A stretch of DNA of 64,000 bases. It comes from Rhinopomastus cyanomelas (lineage: Eukaryota > Chordata > Aves > Bucerotiformes > Rhinopomastidae). The notes below the pieces were generated by a model. That model made no database searches, was not told the DNA's origin, and saw only the letters and a list, made by a program, of their open reading frames with translations. The stretch covers positions 248,001 to 312,000 of the forward strand of contig VXBP01003622.1 of NCBI GenBank assembly GCA_013400115.1, in the 5' to 3' direction. Both the position numbers and the translations under genes were made by a program. Positions 46,125-59,049 of this stretch are shown in pieces (positions within the stretch are counted from its first letter, which is position 1; each line of letters begins with the position of its first letter).

Positions 46125-49100
46125 GTAAGTAATCATTTCAGCGCTGTGGCCTACCTCACATAGCAGCCGGTGGTGTAGTCTTGCGTGACCTCCCTCACCG
46201 CACAAGACCATCCTGTGAACAGTGATCCTGAGCTCTGTAGTGAGCGCAACGTGTTTCAGCAAGGGACTGGTGTTCCAGGAGGTGGCACTCTTCCTGCACT
46301 ATTGCAATTAGCATCCTTGCTTGCTGCTAAGGGTGTTTAGGTTGATGAGGTTTTTGACTTCCAACGTTGGTACTGTTTTAAGATTTCCACTGTTAACCTC
46401 CTGTCTCTGTTAAATTCCTATTTGGGGAAGGTAATTGGATTCTCTCACTCTATGCTTCAATTATAGAATTGCTTCTTTGTTGCCCTGTAAACTCAGACTG
46501 TGAAGCAAGTACAGTAATGATTCAGAAAAATCTGCTTTTCTTGTAACAACTAGTACTTGCCAATGAGCAAGAGTAGTCCTGATCAAGTCACCCCAACCCA
46601 CCCTGTCTTCCCTGTTCTGGGAGATTCAGCTCTTCCAAGCACCTTAGCATATGAGGACTGCTGGTTGCAGCATTGTATCTTCGTACAACCACAGCAGGTG
46701 GTGTCTGCCTGTACCTTTTCCCTCCCCCAGCACACCCACCCTACAGCCGGCTTAATTAGCCCCATAGTTTTGAGAAAACTGGGTAAGGTAAAAAGGTTAT
46801 TTTCTAGCTCCTGAGCAAAATGTTCTACCCACTTAGCAAAATGTTTTCCTTTGTAGACTGTCTCAGAGATCAGAGCTGCTACAGCAGATGGAGACTTATC
46901 TAGGAGACAAAAAGACTAAAAAGACATGGCAAACTCAAGCAGCTGATGCAGCTCATAAAAGGAATGCAGCACTTTTAAATGTAAGTTTCTGCAACTACCA
47001 GGAACCGTGTTGAAATGTCATGGTTATGTAGCTTAGAGAATTTTTTTATGTGTTTGCTCTTTATAGTTATCATTTGAATTCTCCTATATGCAATTCACTC
47101 TTCTGGAACTTGACCAGAAGTATTAAATGACAAGTCCTTATAATCTGGTGGCATCACTACCTATTTCCCCATGCCCTTCTTATAGGATCCTTGTAGTGGC
47201 AGCTGCTACTATCTTCTACTATCTTTTTTCTTCTTTCTAAGTACATATAGAGATGCAACACATGCTATTACATTTCTGTCTGAGAGAACTTAAGAGTCTG
47301 GCAAGACTCACAGCGCCATGCACTTTGGTTCAAGATACAGGGGCGTGTTTGGAAATGGAGACTGAACTGTGTATAACGCTTGTAGTCCAGGGTAGGAACT
47401 GTTCTCCCACTGAGGTTGTGTGAACTTGTGCAAGAAGTTCTCAGATTAATTATTTTCTTTCTAGAGGTGTAGAATGACTTCAAGCGTCCTATTTGCAAGT
47501 GTGTAAAAGCAGGTTAAGTGTTTCTGACTCTTCCTAGTGGTGATGCTGTTAATAATGTTAATAACTGTCTACATGCTTATTGCCATATTCAGATAGGATT
47601 TGTTTTTCTACATGAATTCAGCAAGCATTTGAGGATGGGCTGTTAAAAAATTCAAAGTTTGATGGCAGGGACTGGAAGGCTAAAACCTCTTCTGGAACCA
47701 TTGTCTCAGGTATCTGAATTTTAAGAGGTTGTGCTTGACCACTGATGTGAGTGTGCATTTGAGACAGGAAATAGCAGAAAAAAGTACCTCTCATGCTTTT
47801 TATTAAAGTCTGAGTTCTTATGGGTCCATACTGCATGTATTGTGCTGATTGAAACATTACGTTTTGCTCTAGAAAATTAATGTGACCAAATAGTTTTGGT
47901 TTTTACATGCAGAGCCTGGATAAGACTTAAAATCTGCAGTTTTTGGCTGGGTATAATTCTATTGTAGGTCTCTTTTGTATTTAAGTAGATGTTATATGTA
48001 TGGAGGGCCGAATCAGCTAGCCAGGGGTGCCTTCTAAATTATCCTGTGATGAGGAAGAGTTTTCAACTTAAACCCTGGTAAACTGGTGCATTCTGGGCTG
48101 GGACCACCCCTGCACTGGGGGTAGGTACATGCTTCAGTAGGGGCTGGGAGAAGTAGATGGTTTCTCCATTTTTCCATAGTTCATGCTCCATTGATTTAGT
48201 AGTTTCAGCCATTAGACACCCATTTTCCATGTGCATTCTTAATATTCTTAGGTAATAAAAGTGGTTTTTAATAAACTCTGTGTTTTGTAAATGCATTCTC
48301 AGTTTGCATATAGAGGTGAACATATGAAAAGCAGGATGCATTTGTGCAGATGAAGGCTTGTTGTATTGAAAATGTTAACAATAGCTCAGACATGTACAGA
48401 GTGTAAATATTTTTGCAGTGAAACAGATATTTGCCATCTTCTGTCACATCCTCTAAATTGTTCCTTTCAAGTGTCAAAAATGTTGGTGTTTGTACGGAAA
48501 AAAAGCAGAAACATATGTATCAAAACAAATTCTGTTGCAGGATAAAGTAGCATAAATCAGTTTAAATCTATTAATTTTATACTAGTTTTAACAGGCATGC
48601 GCTCCTGCAGATGCTTTCTGATAACAGAAGAAAACAGGAGGAAAAAAATCTCTGCAGAATAATATATGAGAAGCTTGAAAACAAGACTGATTAATGTGCC
48701 AGCTTCAGAATATTGTTCCTGATACCAGGCACTGTACATTTCACAGTTACCATGTGGAGAGTTGTTGATTTGGCCTACTCAAAAATACATGGACATGATG
48801 AAGTGTTATTTTTTTATTTGCATTTCTGGTTTTCTGCGTGTAAGCAAAATCGGTTGTTTTCAGTATGTGATCATAGCAAAAGACATTTTTCTTTCTCTGT
48901 GCTGGTTGATATTTATGCACAGGAAAGCATTTCAAAATTAATTTATTTTCTAATCAGTAGGAAGCAAGGAAACAAACATTTTTTTTAATTAAAATTTTAA
49001 CACTATAAGCACTTGTTCAGCATTTTAACACAGTCATCAGAGCCTTTTCCCTAATCTTTAGAGGGAGACTGCAGATTAGGAAATCTGTATCATGTGGTAC

Positions 49101-52100
49101 TTATATAATGTTGTCGTAATAAAGCAGAAATTAGACTAGTATTTATAATCTAATTTATGACATTTGTCAGTAATATTTCTTCTGTTTAGAAATATGTATT
49201 ACTGTGCAACAGCTTGTACTATGAAAGAGAAAATAAAGAATATGCTATATAGTAATTAGTATTGGGAAAGTGATTTAGTCCAAATTTGCTTTCCTTCACA
49301 GGTGAGTCATTGTAGAATTATTTCAGTAGGATTCTGCCAGGCTGATATCAATACAAGTGACAGCTTAATTTGGCCCCCCAAAAGTGATGCCTGTGTCAAA
49401 CATTCCATTTTACCTCTGGGAAAGAGTCTTGAATTGTTGTTATTCCAGTCCTTGTGGTTTTAAGGGGAAGCATTGCGAGATGCTTTTCTTTTCCAGTGCT
49501 GTGACATATTAGATTTGCTGTTTTTTCTAAGTAAGTTTACGCTGCTGACGTATTTATTTTTATATTGATGAGGATTTCATTTTCATACAAAGCTGTGTAG
49601 AAATGCAAGAAGTGCCATCTAATCTTTCAGTAGTTCCAGTTATTTTCTAAAGCATGCTACACCTTCCAGCAAAAATGTCTTTCCCTGTCTGTCATTAAAT
49701 CAGTATTCTGAATTACAATAGACTGCACAACATACAAACTGGAGTGAGCAACGAAAAGACACATCCAATATCTAGGCTATGCCAAAGTGACCTTCTCTAC
49801 TAAACTTATATGCACAACTGCTCTCTCATTTCTTGCCTGAAAGACACTCATTTCCTATCACCATAAACGTTCCAGTGACTGAACAGAGCATATAAAGAAA
49901 TGATCTTGACTGGTAGTCTTCCGTCCTGTGAAAATTCCTACAGGAAACGGGAAGAAGGAATCGGAAATGAGTAAAAACATCCCATGGAAGAACATGAGGT
50001 GAACATTACTGATTGATCCTTCTTTTCAATACAGTGATAGCTTCTCCAGATTTGGTCTGAGCCATACTGATATGAGCTTCATTTGGTGCTATTTGTGGAG
50101 TGTCTATTCTAAAAACATGGACCACAGCTTAAGGCTGTGTTGTCCTCTATTATTTTGGCATTGTGACTTCAGATGGCCTCCATCTTTGCTCATATTCTTC
50201 TTCATGTTTATCCCATTTGCCTTTTCTCACCTGATAAGGGGCAGCTACTGGCTGCTTTCAGATAAATCTGAGACTTGTCTTGCTCTGTCTCAGACATCCT
50301 TTAGCTTCGTACATTTTGCTGTAGAAAAGGGAGAACAGTTTTGCTTGGATTAGGGTTGTAATTGCATGCAAGAGAAGGTGGTAAAAGGAACTAATGAAAT
50401 AAGATGAAGACAGTTAATTGAACTGACTGTGTCTGCATCGGAAAGTTGAACTTCCATCTAACAGCAAGGCTGGTTTTTGCTTTTATTAGTCATTCTCTAC
50501 TGAATTTGAATTGCATTTTTCAAACTAAACTGAAGTCAGGCACTGTTTGCTTATGGATGTATTCAGATTGGCTATTATTCAATGCGAGTAATCATGTTTG
50601 GTCTCTCTTGTGGATATGCTCCTCCAGAATCTCACTCTTCTTTTCAGCGGCAGTGGTGGTGGTGAATATTTGGGAAGTCCCTTTGGGGAATTTCCTCTCT
50701 CATTTAGTTTTTCTGTTGTACTCTTCACACCCGCTCTCTGCTCCCAACTCTGCCATCTGCTATACTTTCTTTCCCCCTCCACTCTGTTCAGCTTTGGCTT
50801 CTTCACACCCCACTCCCACGTCCTTTTCTGTCTCTCTTCATCTGCCCACCACTCAATCTCTTCAATGTTTGGGTATGGAACTAAGCCCACAAGAATGGGT
50901 CAGAACTTTAAGGGGGGAGGGCGGTTAGTTTGGGGGGATGTTTTGATTTGTTTATTGCTGTCATTTTTGGGTTGTTTCTTTTTTTAAAAAAATTTGTTAT
51001 TTAGGCTTCTGTAAATCCAGCACACAGCCACTGGACAAGCAGAAACCCAAATACTGATTTATTTCTTTTTTTAAGAAAGCAGTGCGAGGTGCATTGTCAT
51101 CCAAGTTTGTCTGGTGAACAGCTTGCTGCAGCTCTACATTTTTGTGCACATGTTATGCATGCATATTAGCAAGTCATCTTTGTCTTGAGGAGTAAAGATC
51201 TTGCACATAATTTGCCTAGTTACTTTACAGTTACAGTAGCTACAATACATACTTCAGTCTTGATACAGCATAGGGAAAACCATTCTGTTCCCCTCTGTTT
51301 TCTTCAGTTTTACAGAAGATAATTTAACTGCAAATTTACCCTTGTCTCTGGAGAGAGTAACGGTGTTTTCCAGTAAAGGTTTTATGTGGTCATGATACAG
51401 TCTTGTGTCACAAAGGAACAGCAAATATATGTGGAAACTCTCACTAATACAGGTTGGATTTGGTTGAGCAGAAAGATTTGAACTTCAGTGTTGTTGCCTG
51501 AACAATGTGTAGCTGCAGGGAGTATATTTATTTAATTGAAGTGTCTTTATGTGAGTGTGCATTTTCCTTTTAAAATTCCCAGTGTTTGATTTTAAAATGT
51601 GCTTTGCCTGTGTTTTAGGATATAGAAGCAGCAGAAAAAAGGCTGCAGGAAAGAGCACATTTACTTCCACATCCCGATACTGTTAAGTTAGAAGTAAGTC
51701 CTAGAACTCTGTCTTTTCGTTTGCTGTTTACCAAATATTTTGCGTTTTTATTTCCCCTGAAGCATGTTCTTAAAGTGAAAATAATTGATTTTAAAATCCA
51801 GTGACTGGTATAGCCAAAGGCCTCTGTTTTGTGTAGCAAGCTTGAACCTAAATTCTGGGGCAAGGTCCTTCGATTCTGGAGCGTTCTGGTGGAAATATTT
51901 AGCAGTTTTCAGAGCTGTACAAACTTCTAGTTATAAATGAAGTTAAATATAAAAATGAATGTTATGACTATCAGAGGATTATTGTGTTTTATTATGTCAG
52001 AGCTGTTTAAATTGTTTCATTTTATTGTCCCATTTTCAGTTTTTCACAGATTGTCATCTTTACATTTCAGGGTCAACAGTCAATCAGCATGAACAGAAAT

Positions 52101-54513
52101 TTTTGCTTTGTGAAGTTATTTTATGATTGTGTGGGAGCTTATAAGAAATACTGCTACAGCAGGAACTCTTGATTTTTACTTCCTAACCTGTACTCCCTAA
52201 GACACTATTTAAAGATAAAAATTTTTAATAGCAAGTTACCGTGAGAACCAAATCTTCTTCAACCAAATGAGCTCAGTTCCCTAATCTGAAGACTGCTTTG
52301 TCAGTATTATGCAGGGATAAAGAAATAAACTGTCCTGGAAACAGGAGCTGAAGCACAGCTCTTCTGATGCAAGCTAAGCATCTTGACCACAAGGCCACAG
52401 AGTCAGGTTCCCACTTGTGATTCTTACCCCAGCAGTTCATGTGTTCTTTGCTGAATGGTTGGTTAGTTTCTACAGTAGCACAGTGTCCCACACTAAGCTG
52501 TGTTAGGGCACAGTGAAAGGAAGGGAAAGGTGCAGATTGTAGCCTATGAAGAGGTGTGTTCTACATTAGTTTTACACCTGCTGGACTGGTGTTGCAATGC
52601 TTCAGCTATAACTTATGTGAGAGGTACCACTTCTTGTTACTGTTAGAAGTTTTTGCCTGTCATTTTATTGCATAAATAGCGCACTCCTGTCACTGTGACA
52701 GGGTGCACACTGAGTGTGACCATTCAGTGATTTGGGGCTTTTTTTTCCTGTAGATGTTTTAGGCAAAAGGGTGCTTTCTTTTTCCTAGATACCTGTGTGT
52801 CTTGAATGAGGCTAAGAAAGATGCCAAGCTACTAATATTTAACCTGCTTTGACTGTGTTCAGAAACAGCTTTAGACTCCTTGAGGACTTGCAAGTCATCT
52901 CTAGGGTTGCTTGGATGAGTTTTGCACAGCTTCTCTTCTGCCCTGTGCAGGTGTTAAGCGGCTTGTGGCATGTAGGCTGAAGTCCATGCAAACCAGAGAA
53001 CACAAAGCAATTGCTGAAGGTTGCAGAGATGCCTATGCTCTGCAGCAGCAGCTGAATTTTAGGAGAGAGAAGAGAGTTACTATTTGAAGGAGAAGATCCT
53101 ATTTCAGCCTTTTTTATACTTCTAGAGAGGAACGCTATAAATAGTGGGAAAAGAAAACTTTCTTTCACGGTGCAAAATTCTTGTGTGTGCTTTGTTCCAA
53201 AACACTTCTGAGCATATTTCACTCAGCCATATATGTGTCTGTATTAATATACTTTGAAAGTTATGGCTATAATGGATCCCCAGCTTGCTAAGTCGGAGTA
53301 GTTTTGTGTGACAGCACATATGCTTGTCAGAGAAGATTCTTGGAGTAAATCTGTTGAAGAAAATATTTTTGTAAATCCGCAAGAGCCATAGTTATATCTG
53401 AGTTACATGTAAGGATCAAGATGATTAGCCAGGAATCTAATACTCTGCAGGGAGATGTTGGATTCTGTGGTATACTTCTTCTACATTCTATACTTAAGTA
53501 CAGAAAAGCAGGCTCAGTACATATGTACCATAAATGTTTTCTACTACAAAATTACTTTTTCTGAATGGACATCGATGTCTAAAAATACTTACACTGGTAG
53601 ATGGATTAAAGCATTGGCTTAGTATATATCTCTTCATTTTGTGAAAAAGAGTAAAGATTAGTGGCACTTAAAATTTTCTTAACTCTTACAAAGAGCAAAT
53701 TTATTCTTGGGATACCAACACAAAAATGGTTAGTGGTATGTCCATTGCAGAGATAAAAAAGACGTTAAATGTATTACTCAGAGATACATGGCAATGCTGA
53801 GAGAGGAATAGAAAATCCACAGTGGTTTCCCTAGACCATAGGGTAAGTATAGAGAAGTTTAAAAAAAACCAAAAAATAGTGATCCAAATACTGGAGCAAA
53901 TTACTTCATCAGTGATTTATCACATCTAAAATTTAATCAAATATTTTGAACTACATTGCTGTAAACTTTTCTAGGATAACCAGTTTACATAACACATTCC
54001 ATTTATCACATTAAACAATTTTCTCCACTTCAAAATGAAATTCCACTAACATATGTACTGAAATATAAAAGCTGTTTTTGCAAAAGTTTATTATCGCAGA
54101 GTCTATTTTATTGAAGGTACTGGAAGAGTCTAACCCGTTGCTTACCACAAGAGGGCACGTTCAGTCACTTCACAGTTCATGCTGCAGAATGAAACCTTTC
54201 CGGGGTATTTTGTATCATACCAGAGATTTGAAATTTTGTGTGCTAGTACCTTGTGCTTTTCTGAGTCGCTTTGGTCGTAAGGCAGGATTTAACAGTGCGT
54301 TGCATGTCTCTGTTGTTTTTAAACAGGCTGACACGGATCTTGAAATTCTCTTTCTTGTATTTTTCTCAGACTCAATATTGGGCATCAGTAAAAGAATCCC
54401 TTCCCAAGTGGGAAGACTTTCTTTTAGGAAGAGCAGAAGTTCCTCTTGGTTTTAAGAAAATGGAAACTACAAGACAGACTCTAAGCTACCCAGAAGAAGA
54501 TTCACAAAAATAA
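46072..54513 (+). CDS. C3orf14: C3orf14-like protein, complete (131 aa, four coding exons)
   Basis: Orthologue of human C3orf14 (128 aa), a small protein of unknown function. Coding exons are 46072-46124, 46857-46980, 51619-51693 and 54370-54513, all with AG/GT borders and one continuous frame of 396 nt. The product starts MSSCLAREVHLARRHEEI, continues with LSQRSELLQQMETYLGDKK, AADAAHKRNAALLNDIEAAE and KRLQERAHLLPHPDTVKLE, and ends TQYWASVKESLPKWEDFLLG with a polar tail. The middle (residues about 15-75) is rich in Leu, Gln, Glu and Lys at heptad-like spacing, which suggests a coiled coil; no signal peptide or membrane segment is seen. The start ATG has A at -3. Position next to PTPRG matches human 3p14.2 gene order. 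Function and localisation are not known to me. Confidence 0.93.
46857..46980 (+). CDS. C3orf14: C3orf14 exon 3, coiled-coil part
   Basis: The acceptor is ttgtag and the donor gtaagt. Encodes (I)LSQRSELLQQMETYLGDKK and TWQTQAADAAHKRNAALLN; LLQQME and HKRN align with the human LLQQME and FKRN. Confidence 0.92.
46981..51618 (+). other. C3orf14: C3orf14 intron 3, about 4.6 kb
   Basis: AT-rich with a pyrimidine- and G-rich patch at 50.6-50.95 kb. Frames of up to 160 codons there are low-complexity and unsupported. No CR1 copy recognised. Confidence 0.5.
51619..51693 (+). CDS. C3orf14: C3orf14 exon 4
   Basis: Twenty-five codons, DIEAAEKRLQERAHLLPHPD then TVKLE. DIEAAEK is identical to the human protein. 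The acceptor is gttttag and the donor gtaagt. Confidence 0.93.
51694..54369 (+). other. C3orf14: C3orf14 intron 4, with a possible tRNA-type SINE
   Basis: About 2.7 kb. Apart from the SINE-like stretch near 52.34-52.41 kb I recognise nothing. Confidence 0.5.
52330..52410 (-). mobile_element. Possible ancient tRNA-derived SINE head
   Basis: On the minus strand a box A-like TGGCCTTGTGG (52397-52387) is followed 43 nt later by a box B-like GCTTCAGCTCC (52354-52344). This is the spacing of an RNA polymerase III tRNA promoter, with MIR-like text GTGGTCAAGATGC between. No poly(A) or LINE tail was identified and the copy is degenerate, so this may be chance. Confidence 0.3.
54370..54513 (+). CDS. 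C3orf14: C3orf14 exon 5, C-terminus and stop
   Basis: Acceptor tttctcag. Encodes TQYWASVKESLPKWEDFLLG then RAEVPLGFKKMETTRQ and a short polar end, with TAA at 54511-54513. The YWASV...PKWE.FLLGRA pattern is diagnostic of C3orf14. Confidence 0.92.
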   Translation, partial: TQYWASVKESLPKWEDFLLGRAEVPLGFKKMETTRQTLSYPEEDSQK

Positions 54514-54554
54514 AGACTCTAGTGTTACTTTGTTTTGTAATTTATGGCTTAAGC

Positions 54555-54606
54555 AATCAAGACCATCCAGATCTAGCCTTTCAATTGATTCTGTGATTCT
54601 ATGATT
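54555..54606 (+). mobile_element. Short CR1 LINE 3' tail remnant in C3orf14 3' UTR
   Basis: CCATCCAGATCTAGCC followed by GATTCTGTGATTCTATGATT resembles the last 50 bp of a CR1 element with its 8-mer tail. Too short for certainty. Confidence 0.5.
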
Positions 54607-54619
54607 GTAATGTAAATCA

Positions 54620-54625
54620 ATTAAA
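54620..54625 (+). promoter_or_regulatory. C3orf14: Candidate poly(A) signal ATTAAA of C3orf14
   Basis: A common variant hexamer about 110 bp after the stop, followed by a T/G-rich stretch. A short 3' UTR would fit this small gene. Confidence 0.5.
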
Positions 54626-54630
54626 TTGTG

Positions 54631-57600
54631 AATGAACTGTATTGCTTCATTGTCACATTATGTACATTTCTTTATTTGTATTCTATGCTAGAGAAGCAGT
54701 CCTCAAAGGGGTTTTTAAGATCAAGAGTGAGAAAAACTGGTATAGAGAAACCCACCAAGGCAATAGTTTTTTCAGTATGATAAAAGTTTTAGGTTATTTT
54801 AACTCTCTGCTTCTGCATATAAATGTGATATGTAAAGGCAGATTCATGCATTATCTTTCTTCACTGCCGTCATCTCTGCTCTTTGCCTCTTTGTGGAGAG
54901 GAAGAAAGGGGGAATTTACCATTAACAGCAGAAGCAGGTGCTCGCATCAGATGGACTAGCCTTGTTTTGCACCAGGAAACTGTAAAAACCGTCAGGAGAG
55001 CAGTTGTGGAAGGAACACCTTGAATTTCTGTAACTTGCTTTCCTTTTTTTTTCGTCATTTCCACTTTCACTGCTTCTACAGGTCACTCCAGTAACCATCA
55101 CTTCAATTCTCCCCGACTCCTGCTGCCTACTTTGTGTTTCCTGCCTAATGGGTGGGTGAAGACAAGAAAAGTAAACAAATCTCTAGGGATTTTTTGCTGC
55201 TTCTAGGCTGCTTTTAGTGCTATTTTATTTCTGTTGACATAACCTACAAGTGAGAACTTTTGCTTGGGTGTGAAAAGTTTGAAAGAAGCAAACTGAAGGT
55301 AGTGGCTGTCCAAGAACCAAAAATATGTAGAAGTCAAGGAGAGATTGTTGTCATTTTCAATTCTTGAAAACCTCCTCAGCTTCCTCCTACAGAGGCGCGG
55401 TATCGGTGAGTTTTGATTGTACAGTGGGGAATTTGGTGTGACAATGCCACCGCCCTATTGAAGTGCTTTTTGAAAGTATCTGTTCAGGTGTATGACTTGA
55501 CCTGCAGAAATTGAATGCTTTTTAAGCAGAAGGAAGCCTAGGGGGGGAAAAAGTTGTTTTCATTTAAGAACCTGAACTTGAGTCACTATATTGTTTAAAC
55601 TTAATCTCATATGCCACAACATGCATCCACTCCCTGGAAGTACAAGAAAATAAAAAGGCTTGTGTCAGTGTTTGAGTGTAGAAAACTCTACTGTTACAGA
55701 TTCTGCGAAGCTGGTGGCGGACCAATCTATGCATCTTCACACTAGATCGAGATACACCATACTATTAAAAAATTCTGTCTGCATAGCACAAAGATTCACT
55801 GACACCATAAAATCAAAATTTCAGCTGCATTATAGAATTGTATGCTTTCAAGGGCAGTATTAAGAGTTCATTTAAAACTTTTTCTATTGAAGTGTCCATT
55901 AAACTGATAAGTTTTTACAGAAACTGCCATCTTAGAAATATCCTGTTGAGTGGGTGTTGGTGTTTGTAACAATAACGTTGTTTTCATAATATGTGATGGC
56001 AGATTAGCACGCTTCTCTGCAGTGTTGTTAACAGTTGTAATTAAGGAATAAACAGTAAAGGGTGTCAGTCCGATGACAATTTCATCTATAGTGTCACAAT
56101 ACAAAATGTCACAAAATATTAGAACTGTTATATAACTACAAAAATATCAAATTAGACTTTCATCTTACAAGCAGAGAGCTTAAAAAAAAACCTGGCATAG
56201 AGACCGTTGCAATTTTATACCTACTCAGTGTTCTGTCACAAAGACAACTTGGTAATATTTTCTTCTGTAACATCGCAATGTGGTTCTCAACCTGATTTAG
56301 TGGAAATGCATACAGATCTTAGAATTGTAGAGCTCACATTTAAACAGCAAATAATTGGAAGCAGTTGAGCAGACAAGGGAAAAGCTATTACACATGATGC
56401 ACAGAAGGAAGGGATGGGTGAGTAGTTAGTTGCTAACAAAGACTAGGATTCATCCTGGGCTTTGCATCCAAAGGGAAATCACTTAAACTCCAATCTGGAC
56501 CCCTAAATACTTTATACGTGTGAGTAATCTGGGTCTTTATGTCTTTCAACTCCGCCTAAACCCTGGCAAACAATGCGGATGCTCACAGTCTTCTTGCCCC
56601 TTCCAGTTCTGGTGGAAGGAAAGTGGAGTGTGGACAATGAGGGCGCGGGGAGGGCTCCCCAGCAGGCAGAGTTCATGCATTGCTGTGCTGCAGTTAGCTG
56701 CTCAGATAGTGGGTTTCTGATTGTTGTTGGTACTGGGCAAAGTGGTTAAGAGTAAAATGAAATTATTTGGCAGAGACCTTGGGGAGCAGTGGCAGGGAAC
56801 ATATTTGTATGGTATTGCCTTTTAGATTTGTTGATTGCACAGCTCAATTTCCAGTGTCTGAGCTAACTTGCCACTTGCCTTTCAAGTAGCTAAAAATTTA
56901 AGAAAGTGTAAGTTAAGAGTGTTAAAATGAAACTAAATCCACCAAACTGGTAGATACTTACATGGTTTAATACCAGCTTTAAATGAGATCTTGAATGGGT
57001 GTTCTTCACCAAGTCAAGGCTGTCACTTCAAAAGTATCAAACCTACGTACTTATATACCTCATCTTATCCCAAGCTTTTGTAAATATAAATGCATATATG
57101 AACATAAAAGTGTAAATTTTGTATTCTATATATTGCATTATTATATATCTTATGTAATTTCCGACCCATTTGGGCCAACTAACTTTTTTCCCCACAGAAC
57201 ATAACCTGTTACTCTGTGGTTTTGACTTGCAGCTTGCCTTGTAGTGTGAAGATGTCAGCTCCAGTGGTCCTAAGAGCCTGTTGCTTCTTGGGCTTTTCTG
57301 GTGAGTGGGAGAAACCAATTGAGAGAAGGAAGAACAACGGTTCTGACTGCTGTTAAGTTAATCTTTATGTTTCTTACAATAAGAAATAACTAATCATCCC
57401 CTTTTTTTAGGTTTATTTGCAGATGAGTAACTACAGTAGGAACTCAGGAGCACATCCTCTTTACCCATCTTGTCACCTCTACCGTTACATTCCTGAGTTT
57501 TTTACTTTCTCAGTTCCTCTCACTGTGGGGGCAGTAGCATAAGGCATGTTAGTTTTCCCTTTTTTCTTAGTTTTTGCTTTTTTTCTTGCTCCACAGTCTT

Positions 57601-58080
57601 TCTCAAACCTATTAATTTACAGTATATATAGAATAAGAGGACGGTCTAGACATGGGATACTTGACAATGGTGTCTTCTTGGTTGTGTTTATTCAGGGTCA
57701 TGTTTTCATAGAAATTGGGAGCTAGATTCTAGGCTGAACTTGTGGTTCTTCATTTCTATCTTTTTCATTCACATGGGCAGGCATGTAGATGCTCAGTTTG
57801 AGCTTACTGGTACTGAAAAATGAGGAAACCAAATTTGAAGTGGAATGTACTTTTAGAGGTTACATCTGAAAGAAAACATTATTTACTCCATAATGGTAAT
57901 TTTCATAATATTTTAATAGTTATGTTCAGATACAGCTTGACCTTAAATATCCCCCTAAATGCAAGCTGTTTTACCATATTTGTAATGCTAAGGTCTTCAT
58001 TACTGTAATACTCTGTTTGCTCAAGGATTATAATCCATGGATTTAGTGCGTTACAGATGAAATAAAGCAGCAGTCACAGC
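54631..58080. other. Intergenic DNA downstream of C3orf14, nothing recognised
   Basis: AT-rich unique-looking DNA with short frames only. No repeat family, RNA gene or CpG island seen. Confidence 0.5.
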
Positions 58081-58480
58081 CTCTTGGATTTCAGTGGGGT
58101 ATCGCATGCAAATTGGTGCCTGTTGTGGCCAAGGGTGTGGACTGTGGGTAAGGCCAGTGATAAGCACTTCGCTTCGGTCTGGTATTTATTTTTCTCTGAC
58201 ACTGATCTGAATCATTTAATCCGCTAAGTGAAGAGGAGAATCTCACAAGTTTGCTGCTGAAAAATCCAAGGGTAACGAATCCCAGATAGCATATTTGCGC
58301 TCTTGCTATTGTTTCACAGTAACTGTGAGGTAAGTTACTGTGACATGCGATTACTAGCAAGATATGGATAGAGATAGTTAAACCCTGGAAGAAGAAACAG
58401 GAAAAAAACCACCTGGTTTTTCTCTTCAGTGCATCCTTCTGCCATGTGAAGCTCTTTGTTCTTGCCATTAATAGGGTGAT
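58081..58480. promoter_or_regulatory. Candidate non-coding regulatory block with octamer and hairpin
   Basis: Contains an exact POU octamer ATGCAAAT (58106-58113) and a perfect inverted repeat, TCACAGTAACT (58314-58324) and AGTTACTGTGA (58333-58343), with an 8-bp loop. No coding sense. Regulatory function is an inference. Confidence 0.35.
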
Positions 58481-59049
58481 TTAATTTGGGAATTGGCTAC
58501 CCCTTTAACCACAGCTGAAACAGTTTCTGAAAATGACCAGAATTGTGCCTGCTGTGGCCATACTCTTCCAGTTGTATCTTTTTCACTTGAATCACTGTGC
58601 ATACGTTTGGTTTTCAGCCGTACAGACAGGAAGAACATTCGCTTCTCCCCATCACTTTTATCACTAGTGATGATGATCTTAAAAATAAACGTGTGCTGTT
58701 CTTCCTCCTTAATCTCAGTCGTATCACCTACCAGAAAGCCTTAATAGGCAAAAAAATAGTGTGAGACAGTATTTACATCACACTTTTGAAACAGATTCAA
58801 GTACAGCCAGCTGCCATAAGCTTATTTGACAAATATATTGCGAATTAATAGAAGGAAAATGTTGCCGTCCTTTAGCTAAATTACAGTCTCCTTAACTAAT
58901 TACATAGTTTGAGCCGCACTAAATTAGTACCTGCCTCACAGCAGTGGTGAGAAACACAATTTAGGTTTCCAGCCTTGCGTATCAATACCCGTTTAGTTTG
59001 ATAGCTTCATTCACAGAGCTCTAAACTGTTGCTCCATCAAAGCTTCTGC

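Noticed and set aside
50446..50928. 160-codon frame in C3orf14 intron 3
   Set aside because: Pyrimidine-rich low-complexity DNA giving Ser/Leu/Phe/Pro runs; no domain, and overlapping frames on both strands.
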